Both the position numbers and the translations under genes were made by a program. Below the pieces are notes generated by a model. The model ran no database searches. It was not told the origin of the DNA and worked only from the letters and a program-made list of their open reading frames with translations. Below, piece after piece: positions 16,903 through 25,945 of a DNA stretch of 64,000 bases (within the stretch, counting starts at the first letter, position 1; each line of letters starts with the position of its first letter). The DNA is from Paraburkholderia xenovorans LB400 (GTDB taxonomy: Bacteria > Pseudomonadota > Gammaproteobacteria > Burkholderiales > Burkholderiaceae): positions 2,232,001 to 2,296,000 of the forward strand of contig NC_007951.1 of the NCBI RefSeq assembly GCF_000013645.1, read 5' to 3'.

Positions 16903-17211
16903 TCACACTTTTGTGGTGTAGGGGAACGGTGAACCGGCAGCTTGCCATTTCACAACGGCCTGTGCGACGCGCCCGCTTGTTATCAACGATTCAAAGCTCT
17001 CGACGTCGTCGTTGATCAGGTAATGATGCCAGTCGTGGTCCGCGCCTTCGACTGATAAAGGAAGGACGCATTCCGTCATGCGGTGCATGACGGTCGCAGC
17101 AATGCTTTTGAAATTCGGACGTGTCGTTTCGATTACGACAACGCCGTCGTTCGTGAGATCGGTGCAGACCAGGTCGAGGTCGACGGGGTCCGTGTGGAAG
17201 TTGACGATCAT
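16903..17211 (-). CDS. Hypothetical protein
   Basis: An unrecognised 102-residue protein. It begins MIVNFHTDPVDLDLVCTDLT and includes VVVIETTRPNFKSIAATVMH and a late basic-aromatic end. No signal peptide, membrane segment or known motif. Codon use is consistent with a gene, and ATG 17211 gives a clean start, although the ribosome site is weak. It stands alone between two long spacers in the island. Confidence 0.5.
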   Translation of the reverse strand: MIVNFHTDPVDLDLVCTDLTNDGVVVIETTRPNFKSIAATVMHRMTECVLPLSVEGADHDWHHYLINDDVESFESLITSGRVAQAVVKWQAAGSPFPYTTKV

Positions 17212-17808
17212 GGTAGTCGGTTAACAGCCCGGCAGTGCACATATGTGCGAAGCGCCGAGATCGGCCCACTCTGTCCTTCGGCCAGTTTCTGCGAACGTCT
17301 CCGTTGCGATTCAGCGTGGCCCTTCCGGCTCGGACATACAGGCTGGATGTAGCTGTAATCGGTCAATGAGCGGTTCCGCTCATGCTCATGAGAAATGATT
17401 CCGTTCAGGACGTAAAGGTTGTCGGGTTGATCTGCACGCTTAGCTGCTCGACGACGCTCGAAGAGCGTACATCCAGACCGAAGTAATGCCGAACGCCGAG
17501 AGTTCGCGAGCGTCGGGGTGAACGCACGCTGCATGTAATCACCCTTTCACTCGCTATTTGTAAGCGTTTCAATAAATAAAAGATGAGGTAAAGCACAGCC
17601 TCTCTGAAAAACATCTCCAGATTGCAGCCGATCTGGCACCGCTTTAAAAATGACTGTCCGCCGCGCATTTTCACCTTGATGGCTCTAGAGTTCTCGCTGA
17701 CATTTGCCGTTATCACAAGAAGACTGCGGTGTTGTCAAATCGATTTGACGTGTTCGCTGTTCATAAAACCAGAATCGGACATCCGATCCGCCTTCCGAGG
17801 GCCGTAAT
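17212..17808. promoter_or_regulatory. Spacer upstream of the chemoreceptor with a 16-bp palindrome
   Basis: No supported gene. The perfect palindrome GTCAAATCGATTTGAC lies at 17734-17749, about 60 bases before the chemoreceptor start, where a transcription-factor dimer could control it. AT-rich DNA near 17560-17600 and short frames on the minus strand carry no recognisable product. Confidence 0.45.
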
Positions 17809-19353
17809 ATGCGTAATAACCAACCCATTACCCAGCAGGAATTCGAGTTTCCTGACAATGCAACGCTGATGTCGACAACCGACACAGAGAGTTACGTCAC
17901 CTACGCCAACGCCGCATTCATGCAGGTGAGCGGTTTTTCCCTTGAAGAAATCCAGGGACAGCCCCACAACGTCGTGCGGCATCCGGACATGCCGAAAGAG
18001 GCGTTTGCCGACATGTGGTCGACGCTTAAAGGGGGCGAGCCGTGGTCCGCTCTGGTCAAGAACCGGCGCAAGAACGGCGATCACTACTGGGTCCGTGCCA
18101 ACGCGACGCCGGTAGTGCGTAACGGACAACCGGCGGGATACATGTCAGTGCGAACCCAGGCCTCACGCGAGGAGATCGTGGCGGCGGAGGCACTTTACCG
18201 GGATTTCCGCGAAGGCAAAGCGGGCAACCGCCGTTTCCACAAGGGGCTGATTGTCCGGACAGGGCTCATGGGCTGGACCTCAGTGCTTCAGACGATGCCT
18301 GTACGCTGGAGAATCCGCTCGGCTTTGCTCACGCTTGCACCTGCGGTCGTTCTGGCTGCGTGGCTGCTGGGACTGAGAGGTGTCGCAGCCGCGGGCTTCG
18401 CGGGCGTATGCGCAGTGGTTTCGATGCTTGCATCGTTGTGGCTCGAAGCACAGATTTCGCGCCCCCTCGAGCAGGTTCTCGAACAGGCCCTGCGTGTAGC
18501 GTCGGGTGAAAGCCAGAAGGCCGTCCACATGAATCGTGTAGACGAAATCGGTATGACCTTGCGTACGATCAGTCAGCTTGGGTTGATGTTTCGCTGGCTG
18601 ATCGACGATGTCAGCGGACAGGTGATCAATGTACAGACGGCAAGCAACGAGATCGCACAGGGCAACCACGACCTGAGCGTTCGCACTGAGCAGGCCGCAT
18701 CGAACGTGCAGCAGACAGCGGCATCAATGACGCAGATGACCGCCACCGTCAAGAGCAACGCGAAGACGGCCGTCCATGCCAATCAACTCTCGGGTACAGC
18801 GCGCGACGCGGCCGCTGAGGGCGGGAGGGCCGTATCGGAAGTCGTCAGCACGATGAACGAGATCACGGAGAGTTCGAGAAAGATTGCCGACATCATCGGC
18901 GTGATCGACGGAATCGCCTTCCAGACAAATATTCTCGCGCTCAACGCGGCCGTTGAGGCTGCGCGCGCAGGCGATCAGGGGCGCGGCTTTGCCGTTGTTG
19001 CTGGTGAGGTGCGAGCGTTAGCGCAGCGTAGTGCCAACGCGGCCAAGGAGATCAAAAATCTGATCGGCGTGAGCGTGGAGAAAGTCGAGTCCGGCTCCAG
19101 ACTGGTCGATGACGCCGGCAAGACGATGGACGACATCGTAGCGCAAGTGAAGCGGGTATCGGACCTGATCGCGGAGATCAGTTCGGCAACTGAGGAACAG
19201 AGTAGCGGCGTGACCCAGGTCGATCAGGCGGTCAGCGAGCTCGACCATATCACGCAACAGAACGCGGCCCTCGTCGAGCAAAGCACTGCGGCTTCCGAAA
19301 GCCTCAAGCAGCAGGCGACCCGGCTGGTGAACGCAGTGAGCGTTTTCCGGTGA
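17809..19353 (+). CDS. Methyl-accepting chemotaxis protein with N-terminal PAS domain (Aer-like)
   Basis: An energy/redox chemoreceptor of 514 residues. The PAS domain spans about 1-120: YVTYANAAFMQVSGFSLEEI, then HNVVRHPDMPKEAFADMW and GYMSVRTQ, as in FAD-binding Aer. Two hydrophobic stretches (SALLTLAPAVVLAAWLLG and VAAAGFAGVCAVVSMLASLW, about 165-205) anchor it in the membrane with almost no periplasmic part. A HAMP-like region follows, then the signalling hairpin with the tip GIAFQTNILALNAAVEAARA at about 367-386. It would signal through CheW/CheA; no chemotaxis genes adjoin it. GAGG before the ATG supports the start. Confidence 0.93.
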   Translation: MRNNQPITQQEFEFPDNATLMSTTDTESYVTYANAAFMQVSGFSLEEIQGQPHNVVRHPDMPKEAFADMWSTLKGGEPWSALVKNRRKNGDHYWVRANATPVVRNGQPAGYMSVRTQASREEIVAAEALYRDFREGKAGNRRFHKGLIVRTGLMGWTSVLQTMPVRWRIRSALLTLAPAVVLAAWLLGLRGVAAAGFAGVCAVVSMLASLWLEAQISRPLEQVLEQALRVASGESQKAVHMNRVDEIGMTLRTISQLGLMFRWLIDDVSGQVINVQTASNEIAQGNHDLSVRTEQAASNVQQTAASMTQMTATVKSNAKTAVHANQLSGTARDAAAEGGRAVSEVVSTMNEITESSRKIADIIGVIDGIAFQTNILALNAAVEAARAGDQGRGFAVVAGEVRALAQRSANAAKEIKNLIGVSVEKVESGSRLVDDAGKTMDDIVAQVKRVSDLIAEISSATEEQSSGVTQVDQAVSELDHITQQNAALVEQSTAASESLKQQATRLVNAVSVFR

Positions 19354-19476
19354 TGCGCCGTGCATGGGAACTAGTCACATGATCGCCCTTAAGCCCTTCT
19401 GGAAGATTTCTTGCCAGTGGTTGGGGAAGGTGGGTAGCCAACCAGATTTATCTGACGGCGTTGCGGGAGGATATTA

Positions 19477-19776
19477 ATGAGCGAATTCCATCTTTCAGAC
19501 GCGCAGTGGCATTGCGTGGAACATCTTTTCAACCATACCGATGTCAGGCGTGGACGCCCGCGTCGCGCCGATCGAGACATACTGAACGCTATCTTATGGG
19601 TGCAGACCAACGGTGAGAAATGGCATCACCTTCCTTCTCTTTACCCGCCGTCACAGACCTGCTATGCAAGGTATATTGCATGGCAACGTGCCGGTATGTT
19701 TCAACAAGCGCTGAACACGCTTGAGCGAGCAGGCATGTCTGCAGTGAGAGAAAGAGAGCGCGCTGCCAGAGATTAA
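19477..19776 (+). CDS. IS5-type transposase N-terminal domain protein (DUF4096), standalone or truncated
   Basis: A 99-residue protein matching the N-terminal DNA-binding part of IS5/IS1182-type transposases: LSDAQWHCVEHLF, RGRPRRADRDILNAILWV and WHHLPSLYPPSQTCYARYIAW. The DDE catalytic domain is absent. The ATG has GGGAGG upstream at good distance, and the frame ends in a natural stop. Small stand-alone copies of this domain occur in Burkholderiaceae genomes, so it may be a domesticated regulator as well as a relic. No inverted repeats were identified around it. Confidence 0.7.
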   Translation: MSEFHLSDAQWHCVEHLFNHTDVRRGRPRRADRDILNAILWVQTNGEKWHHLPSLYPPSQTCYARYIAWQRAGMFQQALNTLERAGMSAVRERERAARD

Positions 19777-20349
19777 TGTTATGGCTCTCGCGATTGGTGC
19801 ATTTGCCTCTCACGCCACTCGCTCGCACGGCGACGACATCGTTGCTTGCTCCCGGCGCTGTTCGGTAGGCATTCCGAGTGGGTCAGAAAATTTTCAATTC
19901 GAACAATGTGATAGAGAAATCGACGATTGCACGATCGCAGCCAGAAAACGGGCGCTCCTGGACGGCGGGCGATGGCTTTTGCCAGTTGCACGATGCAACC
20001 CTGCTGTATCTCATGAGGTGGCAACGCATTGCGATCACATTTTTTCGTCATGGGCGCTCAAATATCGAATTGTCGTTGACCAACTTTGGTCTTTGCGACC
20101 CGAGCGCCGGAGGTAACGCCGATGGTCCCATGTCTGTTCGGGACCGGACGGTTGAGAGATACGCGCCGGACTGGTACGAATTGGCCGTCATCTGTCCGAT
20201 GCAGTCGGCGCATACGTGAGGCGGTTGATGGTCTTAACGGGCTTCAAGGCCTGATAGCGGGGGGACGACTTCGAAGTGCCAGACAGTTGGCTGGGTCTGC
20301 ATCGGACGCACCGCTGTCGATACGGACGCTACCTGATCAAGCCAGAAAA
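19777..20349. other. Spacer, no supported gene
   Basis: About 570 bases with overlapping short frames on both strands. A plus-strand frame at 19878-20219 starts with GTG but shows no motif or ribosome site. Nothing further is seen. Confidence 0.35.
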
Positions 20350-20544
20350 TCAGACATAGTTAGGGTAACGGTGTTGCGGCTGACGGTGATGGCGGTGCTG
20401 CGGCGGCACCGACCGGCAGCGACGAACCGAATAGCCGCGATGCCAGACGCGTTTGCAGACAACACGCGGATGCGCTTCCGCAATTGTCGGGAAAAATGCT
20501 GTCGCCGACGTAACCAGCAAGATCAATGAGATGAGTTTCCGCAC
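20350..20544 (-). CDS. Small secreted basic, His-rich protein
   Basis: A 64-residue protein with a typical Sec signal peptide (KLISLILLVTSATAFFPTI, cleavage after AEA) and a short mature part rich in Arg and His (HPRVVCKRVWHRGYSVRRC, then PPQHRHHRQPQHRYPNYV). Two Cys could pair. The GTG at 20544 follows GGGGG and fixes the start; the longer upstream frame is not coding. Similar small basic periplasmic proteins are common in Burkholderia, with no known function; the His cluster could bind metal. Confidence 0.6.
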   Translation of the reverse strand: MRKLISLILLVTSATAFFPTIAEAHPRVVCKRVWHRGYSVRRCRSVPPQHRHHRQPQHRYPNYV

Positions 20545-20939
20545 TGTGCCCCCGTTCAATTCGCGCCATTTTACCGGGTACCCCCACATCGATAGCTTGC
20601 CATCTTTCGCACGTCTCCCTCCCGCCTCTCCTCTCGCGGGAAACTGGACCGGAACGTCGGGAGCAACCCCTTCCGCCGTTCGGAGGGGCTGGGTGAGGGT
20701 ATGGTGTGGGGCAATCGCCCAAATCGATCGCAGAACTCCAACGAATCGGAAGTTAATCGTAATGTTTCGGAAATTCATCACTGCGTCGCCGTTTTGGCGC
20801 GGCTAGGGAAATGACAGCTCGGGTCGGTTGCAATGTGCCGCCGCGTTGTCGAAGGTTCCTCCAAAGCTTCAGAGGTGAACGGCGCAGCGCCCTGTGCATC
20901 TACCGTTGAAGCAGAGGAGAGAGCGGCATGCCTCCGTGT
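20545..20939. other. Spacer, no supported gene
   Basis: About 400 bases between two minus-strand genes. It contains GC-rich inverted segments near 20630-20690 (TCTCCTCTCGCGGGA and GCCGTTCGGAGGGGC) but no frame with a start, ribosome site and motif. Confidence 0.35.
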
Positions 20940-21332
20940 TCACGTACCCTTTCTATTCAGTTTTGCGTTGGCCCGCTGAGTTCGTCGGCCTTGCGGTGTT
21001 TCCAGGAGTGCAAGGGCGTCGTCAATGAGTCGCTCAAAAATTTCCTGTTGCGAAGGTGTCAAGTGCGAAAGTTTTTCGTGAACTCTCGCCGCGCGATCAT
21101 GTGAGTTGACGCCGCCAACATAAAACAAGTCGGCAAGCCCACACTCCAACTCTTCCGCGATGCTAGCAAGGCGCTCAAGACTCGGTATCAACGTTCCGCG
21201 CTCGATTCTAGAGAGCGAGGATTGCTCTATTTGGATCAATTCAGACAACCTTTCTTGTGTCATGCCGAGCGCCTTTCGGCGAGCCGCAATGGCCGCACCG
21301 ATCGACCGCGCTAGCTGTTCTATGTTGCTCAA
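20940..21332 (-). CDS. XRE family transcriptional regulator
   Basis: A Cro/CI-type regulator of 130 residues with the helix-turn-helix near the N-terminus: LARSIGAAIAARRKALGMT, ERLSELIQIEQSSLSRIERG and LERLASIAEELECGLADLF. A C-terminal helical region (LTPSQQEIFERLIDDALALL) may dimerise. The TTG at 21332 is preferred since the conserved family start falls there and GAGGGGA lies upstream. An ATG at 21398 is also possible and would add 22 residues. It is divergent from the secreted coiled-coil gene at 21575. Confidence 0.8.
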   Translation of the reverse strand: MSNIEQLARSIGAAIAARRKALGMTQERLSELIQIEQSSLSRIERGTLIPSLERLASIAEELECGLADLFYVGGVNSHDRAARVHEKLSHLTPSQQEIFERLIDDALALLETPQGRRTQRANAKLNRKGT

Positions 21333-21574
21333 GCCTGACACTCCCCTCGTTTGACGGGGAAGTGTCAGTTTCAAGCGCACCTTGTGGAAGGGCGTCATAG
21401 GACATAATATTCTCCATATGAAATAATATGTAACGCGCTGCGGGCGATTACTCCGTGCGCAGCATGCGCGTCGCCAATGTATCCGTCGGACAGTCGAAGG
21501 CTTCGCTGGCGTGGGCGGCAGGAGCAGCGCGTTCACGCGAACCATCTATCAACCACAAACGGGGTAACGCAACC

Positions 21575-22237
21575 ATGAAGCTCGCGCACTCTTCTGTCAT
21601 CGTTGTCGCGTTCGCCGCGACTGCTGCCCACGCACAATTGAATCTGCTGGGCGTCATTCAATCGGCGCAGTCTGCGATTGCGCAGGGAACGTCATCAGGC
21701 AAGCCTGACATACCGTCCGGCACGGCCTTGCTACAGCAAGCGAAAGGGCTGGCCGCGCAGCAAGTTTGGGCGCAGAAATCCTCCGAGGCCCAGCAGGAAA
21801 ACGCGCAAGACATGGCCACGAGACAGGCGCAGCAGAACGCGTTCATGCAGCAGCAGCAAGCAAAAGACGACGCTGGACAGGCGGCTGGAGATAAGCGGGT
21901 CCGTGACGCGGAGGAATATCACGAGAAAGCTCAGCAGGAAAGCGCGCAGCGGGCCGCGCAAGCTGCAACGCAAGCGCGAGCAGCTTGCCCGGAGCTGGCG
22001 AACAAAAAACTAGGATTGGGCGCCGCGATGGTTACCTGCAAGAACAAAGGAATGTCGGAACAGCAAATGATGGCGACATTTGGCGATGCGCCGATTGCTG
22101 CGCAAGCATACGCGTCGGCTGTGGTGCAGGACATTTACGAGGACAATGTGACCAGCCCTCGCAGGGGAAACGACGTCTCCGACTATTACGACAAGTGCTA
22201 TCGGCGGGGCACGCCCTGCCCCCGCCCACAGTGGTGA
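21575..22237 (+). CDS. Hypothetical secreted coiled-coil protein
   Basis: A 220-residue exported protein. The signal peptide is MKLAHSSVIVVAFAATAAHA, with cleavage before Gln. The mature protein is rich in Ala and Gln and predicted coiled coil over about 60-150, followed by a small C-terminal region with four Cys (RAACPEL, VTCKNKG, DKCYRRG, TPCPRP) that could form two disulfides. ATG 21575 follows GGGGTAA. The longer open frame upstream lacks a signal peptide and is not preferred. No known family was recognised. Confidence 0.72.
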   Translation: MKLAHSSVIVVAFAATAAHAQLNLLGVIQSAQSAIAQGTSSGKPDIPSGTALLQQAKGLAAQQVWAQKSSEAQQENAQDMATRQAQQNAFMQQQQAKDDAGQAAGDKRVRDAEEYHEKAQQESAQRAAQAATQARAACPELANKKLGLGAAMVTCKNKGMSEQQMMATFGDAPIAAQAYASAVVQDIYEDNVTSPRRGNDVSDYYDKCYRRGTPCPRPQW

Positions 22238-22467
22238 CGATCACCCAAGACTAGGCCCGGTTCCGCTGGGACTGCGTGATTAAAGCAGGTGGGTTACCGG
22301 CATTTATCGCGCCCACAGGTTGTCGAGTTCGACGCTGTCTCTTTGGTGTCGGGCTCGACAAGCGCGATTTAAGTCGCCGCCGATGTGATCTGCTTATTGC
22401 ACGGCGCGTCCCCGGTCTGACCTCCACTCCGATGGATCGGCTGCAGCACGCTTGACAGCGACACGCG

Positions 22468-23694
22468 TCACAGGCGCACGCGCTTGTCTGCCGATTGATC
22501 TGTGGGTCGCATCCCCACTTTCAACGCGCGCGGTAGCACCGTCGTGATTGCCTGCTGGCGCGCTGGAACCGATGGCGGCTGCTTCACCGGCAGCGATCGC
22601 GTTGGCACTTGTTGTTGGCTCGCACCGGGTAAGCGCGGTCGACCGGGCGCGCAGAACATCGGTGCGAGCCGCTCGATAGCCGCCTTGATGTAGTCACGCA
22701 GGATTTCTGCGTTGAACCACTCTATCTGATCCAGTCTCGAGATCGCCCTTTGCATACTGCGGCGATCGTTATTATCCAAGGCTTGCAATGCGACTTCGAT
22801 GCCGACATGACAGGCGAGCCCCATGAATGTGCGACCGAGTGAAGTATTGAACGGAGCGCGATCCGGCTGCAGATGGAACAGTCGCACACCGTCGAAGCTC
22901 GACGCAAGTCCGGCCACCTCGGAAAGCAGATAGCCTCCTTTGCGCTGGCAGCGAACTTCCATGCGCCAGTGTTCCGGAATGGTTTTTTCCTTCTCCTTCG
23001 CCTGCAGCTTCCTGACGACAAGCTGCCAGTCCTTCGGGGACGCAAGCGCAGCTAGCGTCACCCACGCTGTTGACTTCAACTCGCGCCGCAGCGTTTCGGC
23101 GGCCTTGTCGTAGACGGTCAACCGGCAATCCGAGCCGAGGACGCCAACATAGAGCGTCGCGAGCGTGCCCTTGCCGTCGAAATCGCGCATGACGTTCGCG
23201 CCACCGCGTTTTTCCTTCATCGACACAAGCGTGCCCTCCAGCACGTTAATGTCGAAATCGATGTTGACGTCCATCCTCAAAACCAAAGCCTGCGACATGA
23301 TCCGGGCAGTATTGACGCCGAACAGGAGTCGGAAGAAGCTCGCCAGTTCGCGAACGGCTTCAGCACCCGCGCGCAGATACGGGTTGGGGTTGAACTCGAC
23401 GGTCAGCCAGTACGGATACACGGTTCGATTCGGCGACCACTCGATTCGAAGATGATCATTACCTACGCGCACGGAGAGGCAGTTCCTGAACGCACGGCCC
23501 TTCACGGATTTCCTCTTCGCTCCTCCCTTTTCAAGATCGGCCAGCTGTTGCTCGATAAAGTCGACGAGCGCATCGTCCGTATGCTTGACCAGCAAGGCAA
23601 GCTTGAACTTGTCGACACCAATGGCTAACACGTGTTCGAGCGGAAACGCGCTGCCGGTCTTTCGCCGCGGCGCAGGTGCTTCATGCAGCTTCAT
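22468..23694 (-). CDS. Rep_trans-like replication initiation / mobilisation protein
   Basis: A 408-residue protein resembling the rolling-circle initiator family Rep_trans (RstA/MobT type). Its motifs appear in order: LVLRMDVNIDFDINVL at about 155-170, YVGVLGSDCRLTVYDKAAE at about 203-221 (the Tyr-Asp-Lys motif of the family) and WRMEVRCQRKGGYLLSEVAGL at about 263-283. Such proteins nick one strand at an origin to start plasmid, phage or ICE transfer replication. The C-terminus is Pro/Gln-rich and basic. ATG 23694 follows AGGATC; a 15-bp hairpin word lies just upstream. With AlpA and a recombinase remnant nearby it suggests an integrated element. Family assignment by motif only. Confidence 0.55.
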   Translation of the reverse strand: MKLHEAPAPRRKTGSAFPLEHVLAIGVDKFKLALLVKHTDDALVDFIEQQLADLEKGGAKRKSVKGRAFRNCLSVRVGNDHLRIEWSPNRTVYPYWLTVEFNPNPYLRAGAEAVRELASFFRLLFGVNTARIMSQALVLRMDVNIDFDINVLEGTLVSMKEKRGGANVMRDFDGKGTLATLYVGVLGSDCRLTVYDKAAETLRRELKSTAWVTLAALASPKDWQLVVRKLQAKEKEKTIPEHWRMEVRCQRKGGYLLSEVAGLASSFDGVRLFHLQPDRAPFNTSLGRTFMGLACHVGIEVALQALDNNDRRSMQRAISRLDQIEWFNAEILRDYIKAAIERLAPMFCAPGRPRLPGASQQQVPTRSLPVKQPPSVPARQQAITTVLPRALKVGMRPTDQSADKRVRL

Positions 23695-23708
23695 AATTGA
23701 TCCTCGTA

Positions 23709-23723
23709 CTATGGTGCCCATAG
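23709..23723. promoter_or_regulatory. Palindrome before the Rep-like gene
   Basis: CTATGG-TGC-CCATAG, a perfect 6-bp dyad with a three-base centre, 15 bases before the Rep-like start codon. A second short hairpin, TCTCCC-GTGC-GGGAGA, follows at about 23742-23757. Both could serve autoregulation or origin recognition. Confidence 0.4.
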
Positions 23724-24686
23724 GGGCGAGTTCATTCGGCGCTCTCCCGTGCGGGAGAACGAGAGCTAAGACAGATACGCAGCCCTTTACAAGAATTAAG
23801 GCCGAGCGTCACCACAGCGCGTTGATCGTGCGGCCAACGTCTGTGCTTCGTGTTGAGATCAAAATCGTTAGTCGGCTATGTGCCAAGCGCTCCTATGCAT
23901 CTGCCGATGCGAATGGGTTGACGGATCAGGTGACCATCGAATGCCTGTCATAAGCAGATGTTCGATGGGCTCGGGATGCCGACTACGTTTAGATGCGGTG
24001 CTGTTCGTGGTATTGAGTTGTGCGTCAATGGTTATAGGGAGACACTTATTACAGCCGCGCCACGCAGTGATACGAACTGCGAAAAACCCCTATAAAACAG
24101 GGCATGTTGCGATATCAAGGCAGTGCGAACGTCCGCACGTACCGGAAAAGTGGTTGAGTTTCCTGACTTGGACACACATACGTTGCGACCGGGTCAGGTT
24201 GTGCTGGTAACGCTATTTTTAAGGGATTTTTTCGATTTATGCGCTTCGCCGTCGACGCTTCGGTGGTCGACTTTCCTGACCTGGCCAACGACACCATACG
24301 GTTGGGAAAGTCGACGCACCACACGTCAGGTACGTCAGGCGGGCGACATAAAAATCATCATGGTCGGTTTCGTCCTCTTCAAAATTAGCATGCGGCGTTG
24401 CTGTACTTCACTGCGTGAATCTGCGTCGCTCGCTAACGGAACCTGCACGTCATTCCGTCGCGCGCTACAATCATTTTCAGGTCCACGGGAGGCCGCATGC
24501 TTCAAAGCGGGTTACTGGTCAGTGGTCGATGCCTTCATCACGAACGGCGCAGGCGCTTTCGCTCTAGTGACAACGCAGGGTGCGTGCGTGTTGTCGGCCG
24601 GATTCGAAACCGTTGCTTTCGGCGTGCTGCTGAAGGTGTTCGCGCCGAGCTTCTGGTCAGTAGATGACTGGGCTGAAATGCTATGA
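23724..24686. other. Long spacer with clustered direct and inverted repeats
   Basis: Nearly 1 kb with no supported gene. Repeats cluster at 24152-24341: two copies of a 20-base word (24152-24171 and 24265-24284, 17 of 20 identical), the inverted pair GTCGACTTTCC (24266-24276) and GGAAAGTCGAC (24305-24315), and a tandem ACGTCAGG. Such repeats suit an origin, transfer origin or regulatory site for the neighbouring Rep-like and AlpA proteins. A long plus-strand frame at 24123-24686 lacks a good start and any motif. Confidence 0.45.
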
Positions 24687-24947
24687 TTATTTGTTGTTAG
24701 CCTCAGCCTTCAGTTTGGCGATGCATTCCTCGATTTCGGACAGGACCCAGCCACGGGCACGTTTCGACAGCGCGATCGGACGCGGCAGCTTCTGCATTTT
24801 GATCAATTCGTAAATGGTGGTGCGACCGACCGGATACATCTGCAGGAGATCGGGCATGCGGATGACGCGGGAATGCGACATCGTGGGCGTGTCCATCGGC
24901 GCAGCGACAGGCTGCGGAACCGATTTGGCATTGGGGCTTTTCTTCAC
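24687..24947 (-). CDS. AlpA family phage regulatory protein
   Basis: An AlpA/excisionase-like DNA-binding protein of 86 residues. The winged-helix motif is typical: VIRMPDLLQMYPVGRTTIYE, then LPRPIALSKRARGWVLSEIEE. Members activate integrase or excision functions of P4-like prophages and islands. I chose the GTG at 24947, which has GGAG eight bases before it, over the upstream ATG at 24998. It is divergent from the unknown gene at 25127 and points toward the Rep-like gene, as in many Burkholderia islands. Confidence 0.88.
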   Translation of the reverse strand: MKKSPNAKSVPQPVAAPMDTPTMSHSRVIRMPDLLQMYPVGRTTIYELIKMQKLPRPIALSKRARGWVLSEIEECIAKLKAEANNK

Positions 24948-25126
24948 GTGGCAGGCTCCGGGTTGTTTAACGGAATACGGCGGGACACTGACGAACATTT
25001 AGCGTCTGCGTGCAGTTTCGTTGCCTGCCCGCCCTCGTAGAGGAATTTTCCCGAGAAAATGCAATTTTCCGATTGCGGGTAGTTACCTGACTCACCGCAA
25101 GCACACTTCACGGCGAAGAAAACAGC

Positions 25127-25888
25127 ATGCCCATGAAAGATCGTGCGCCTACATGGCTCACCCCTTCGCTTGAGCGAGATTTCGATCTGTTATCGGCAGA
25201 CATGAAGCAGAGCATCCTTGAAGAGCGCGAACGGTGGCGCGTGGATGCTGAATCTACGCGGCACGCAAACGAAGCGTCATTGAATAGATTGGTAAAATCA
25301 ATTGACGTGATCGCGTGGGCGACGATACCGGATCAACCGTTCTATACGCTTCACAAAGCGATCGAAATCACGGCTCGAGCGATAACAGTTGCCCTTCACG
25401 GCATATCCGCGAGTGAGGTCGAAACGTCGGAATATTGGACCGACACACTTGCAAAGCATCAAGAGCGTCTTCACGCACTGGTCGAACTTGGTCGATTGGA
25501 TGTATTCGATATACACACGGCCGGTGCCTGCGCATTTGAGTCTGGTCTGCCCGACTGGGCGCAGTGCGCTAACCTTGGTCTCACCCGGTCAGGGATGGCG
25601 ACCTTTGCGCGAAGTCAGGGCGTGGAGATCGGCGATGACCAGAAACCCGGGAAGACGAACAAAAAGAAGCAAGACACGTTGCTTAGGGTCGTTGCAGCGT
25701 TAATCTACTTGCGCAATCAGCCGCGAAGCGGACTCGCCATTTCGACAGAAATAGCGAACTGGACCGAGGGGCAGGGAATCAACGTCTCCTCGAAGACGGT
25801 AAACAACTACATCACGGACATCGAGAAAGAGCTTGGCCTCTCGCGAAAGGAGCTCTGCCTGTCCGAACGGGGAGATGTGTCAGACTGA
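25127..25888 (+). CDS. Hypothetical protein of an integrated element
   Basis: An unrecognised soluble protein of 253 residues. The N-terminal two thirds are predicted helical (ERDFDLLSADMKQSILEERE, later HKAIEITARAITVALHGI), followed by a Lys-rich hinge (KPGKTNKKKQ) and a C-terminal region (LAISTEIANWTEGQGINVSS, TVNNYITDIEKELGL) that looks like a winged-helix DNA-binding domain. ATG 25127 or 25133 may start it. It is divergent from AlpA by about 180 bases and is the last gene before the recombinase remnant, a position often held by element-specific regulators or defence genes. Confidence 0.65.
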   Translation: MPMKDRAPTWLTPSLERDFDLLSADMKQSILEERERWRVDAESTRHANEASLNRLVKSIDVIAWATIPDQPFYTLHKAIEITARAITVALHGISASEVETSEYWTDTLAKHQERLHALVELGRLDVFDIHTAGACAFESGLPDWAQCANLGLTRSGMATFARSQGVEIGDDQKPGKTNKKKQDTLLRVVAALIYLRNQPRSGLAISTEIANWTEGQGINVSSKTVNNYITDIEKELGLSRKELCLSERGDVSD

Positions 25889-25945
25889 GCGCGGCGCGAG
25901 CCAGCATGTAGCTTGCGGGGATAAGCGTTTCTTTGCACGCCTGCA

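Noticed and set aside
17764..17789. Possible sigma-28 promoter (TAAA, 14 bases, TCCGATCC) before the chemoreceptor
   Set aside because: The implied transcription start would fall in or after the ribosome site at 17797-17800, and the -10 match is partial.
24123..24686. 187-codon plus-strand frame between the Rep-like gene and alpA
   Set aside because: No ribosome site or conserved motif, and it covers the repeat cluster. It may be chance, although the last 60 codons are hydrophobic.
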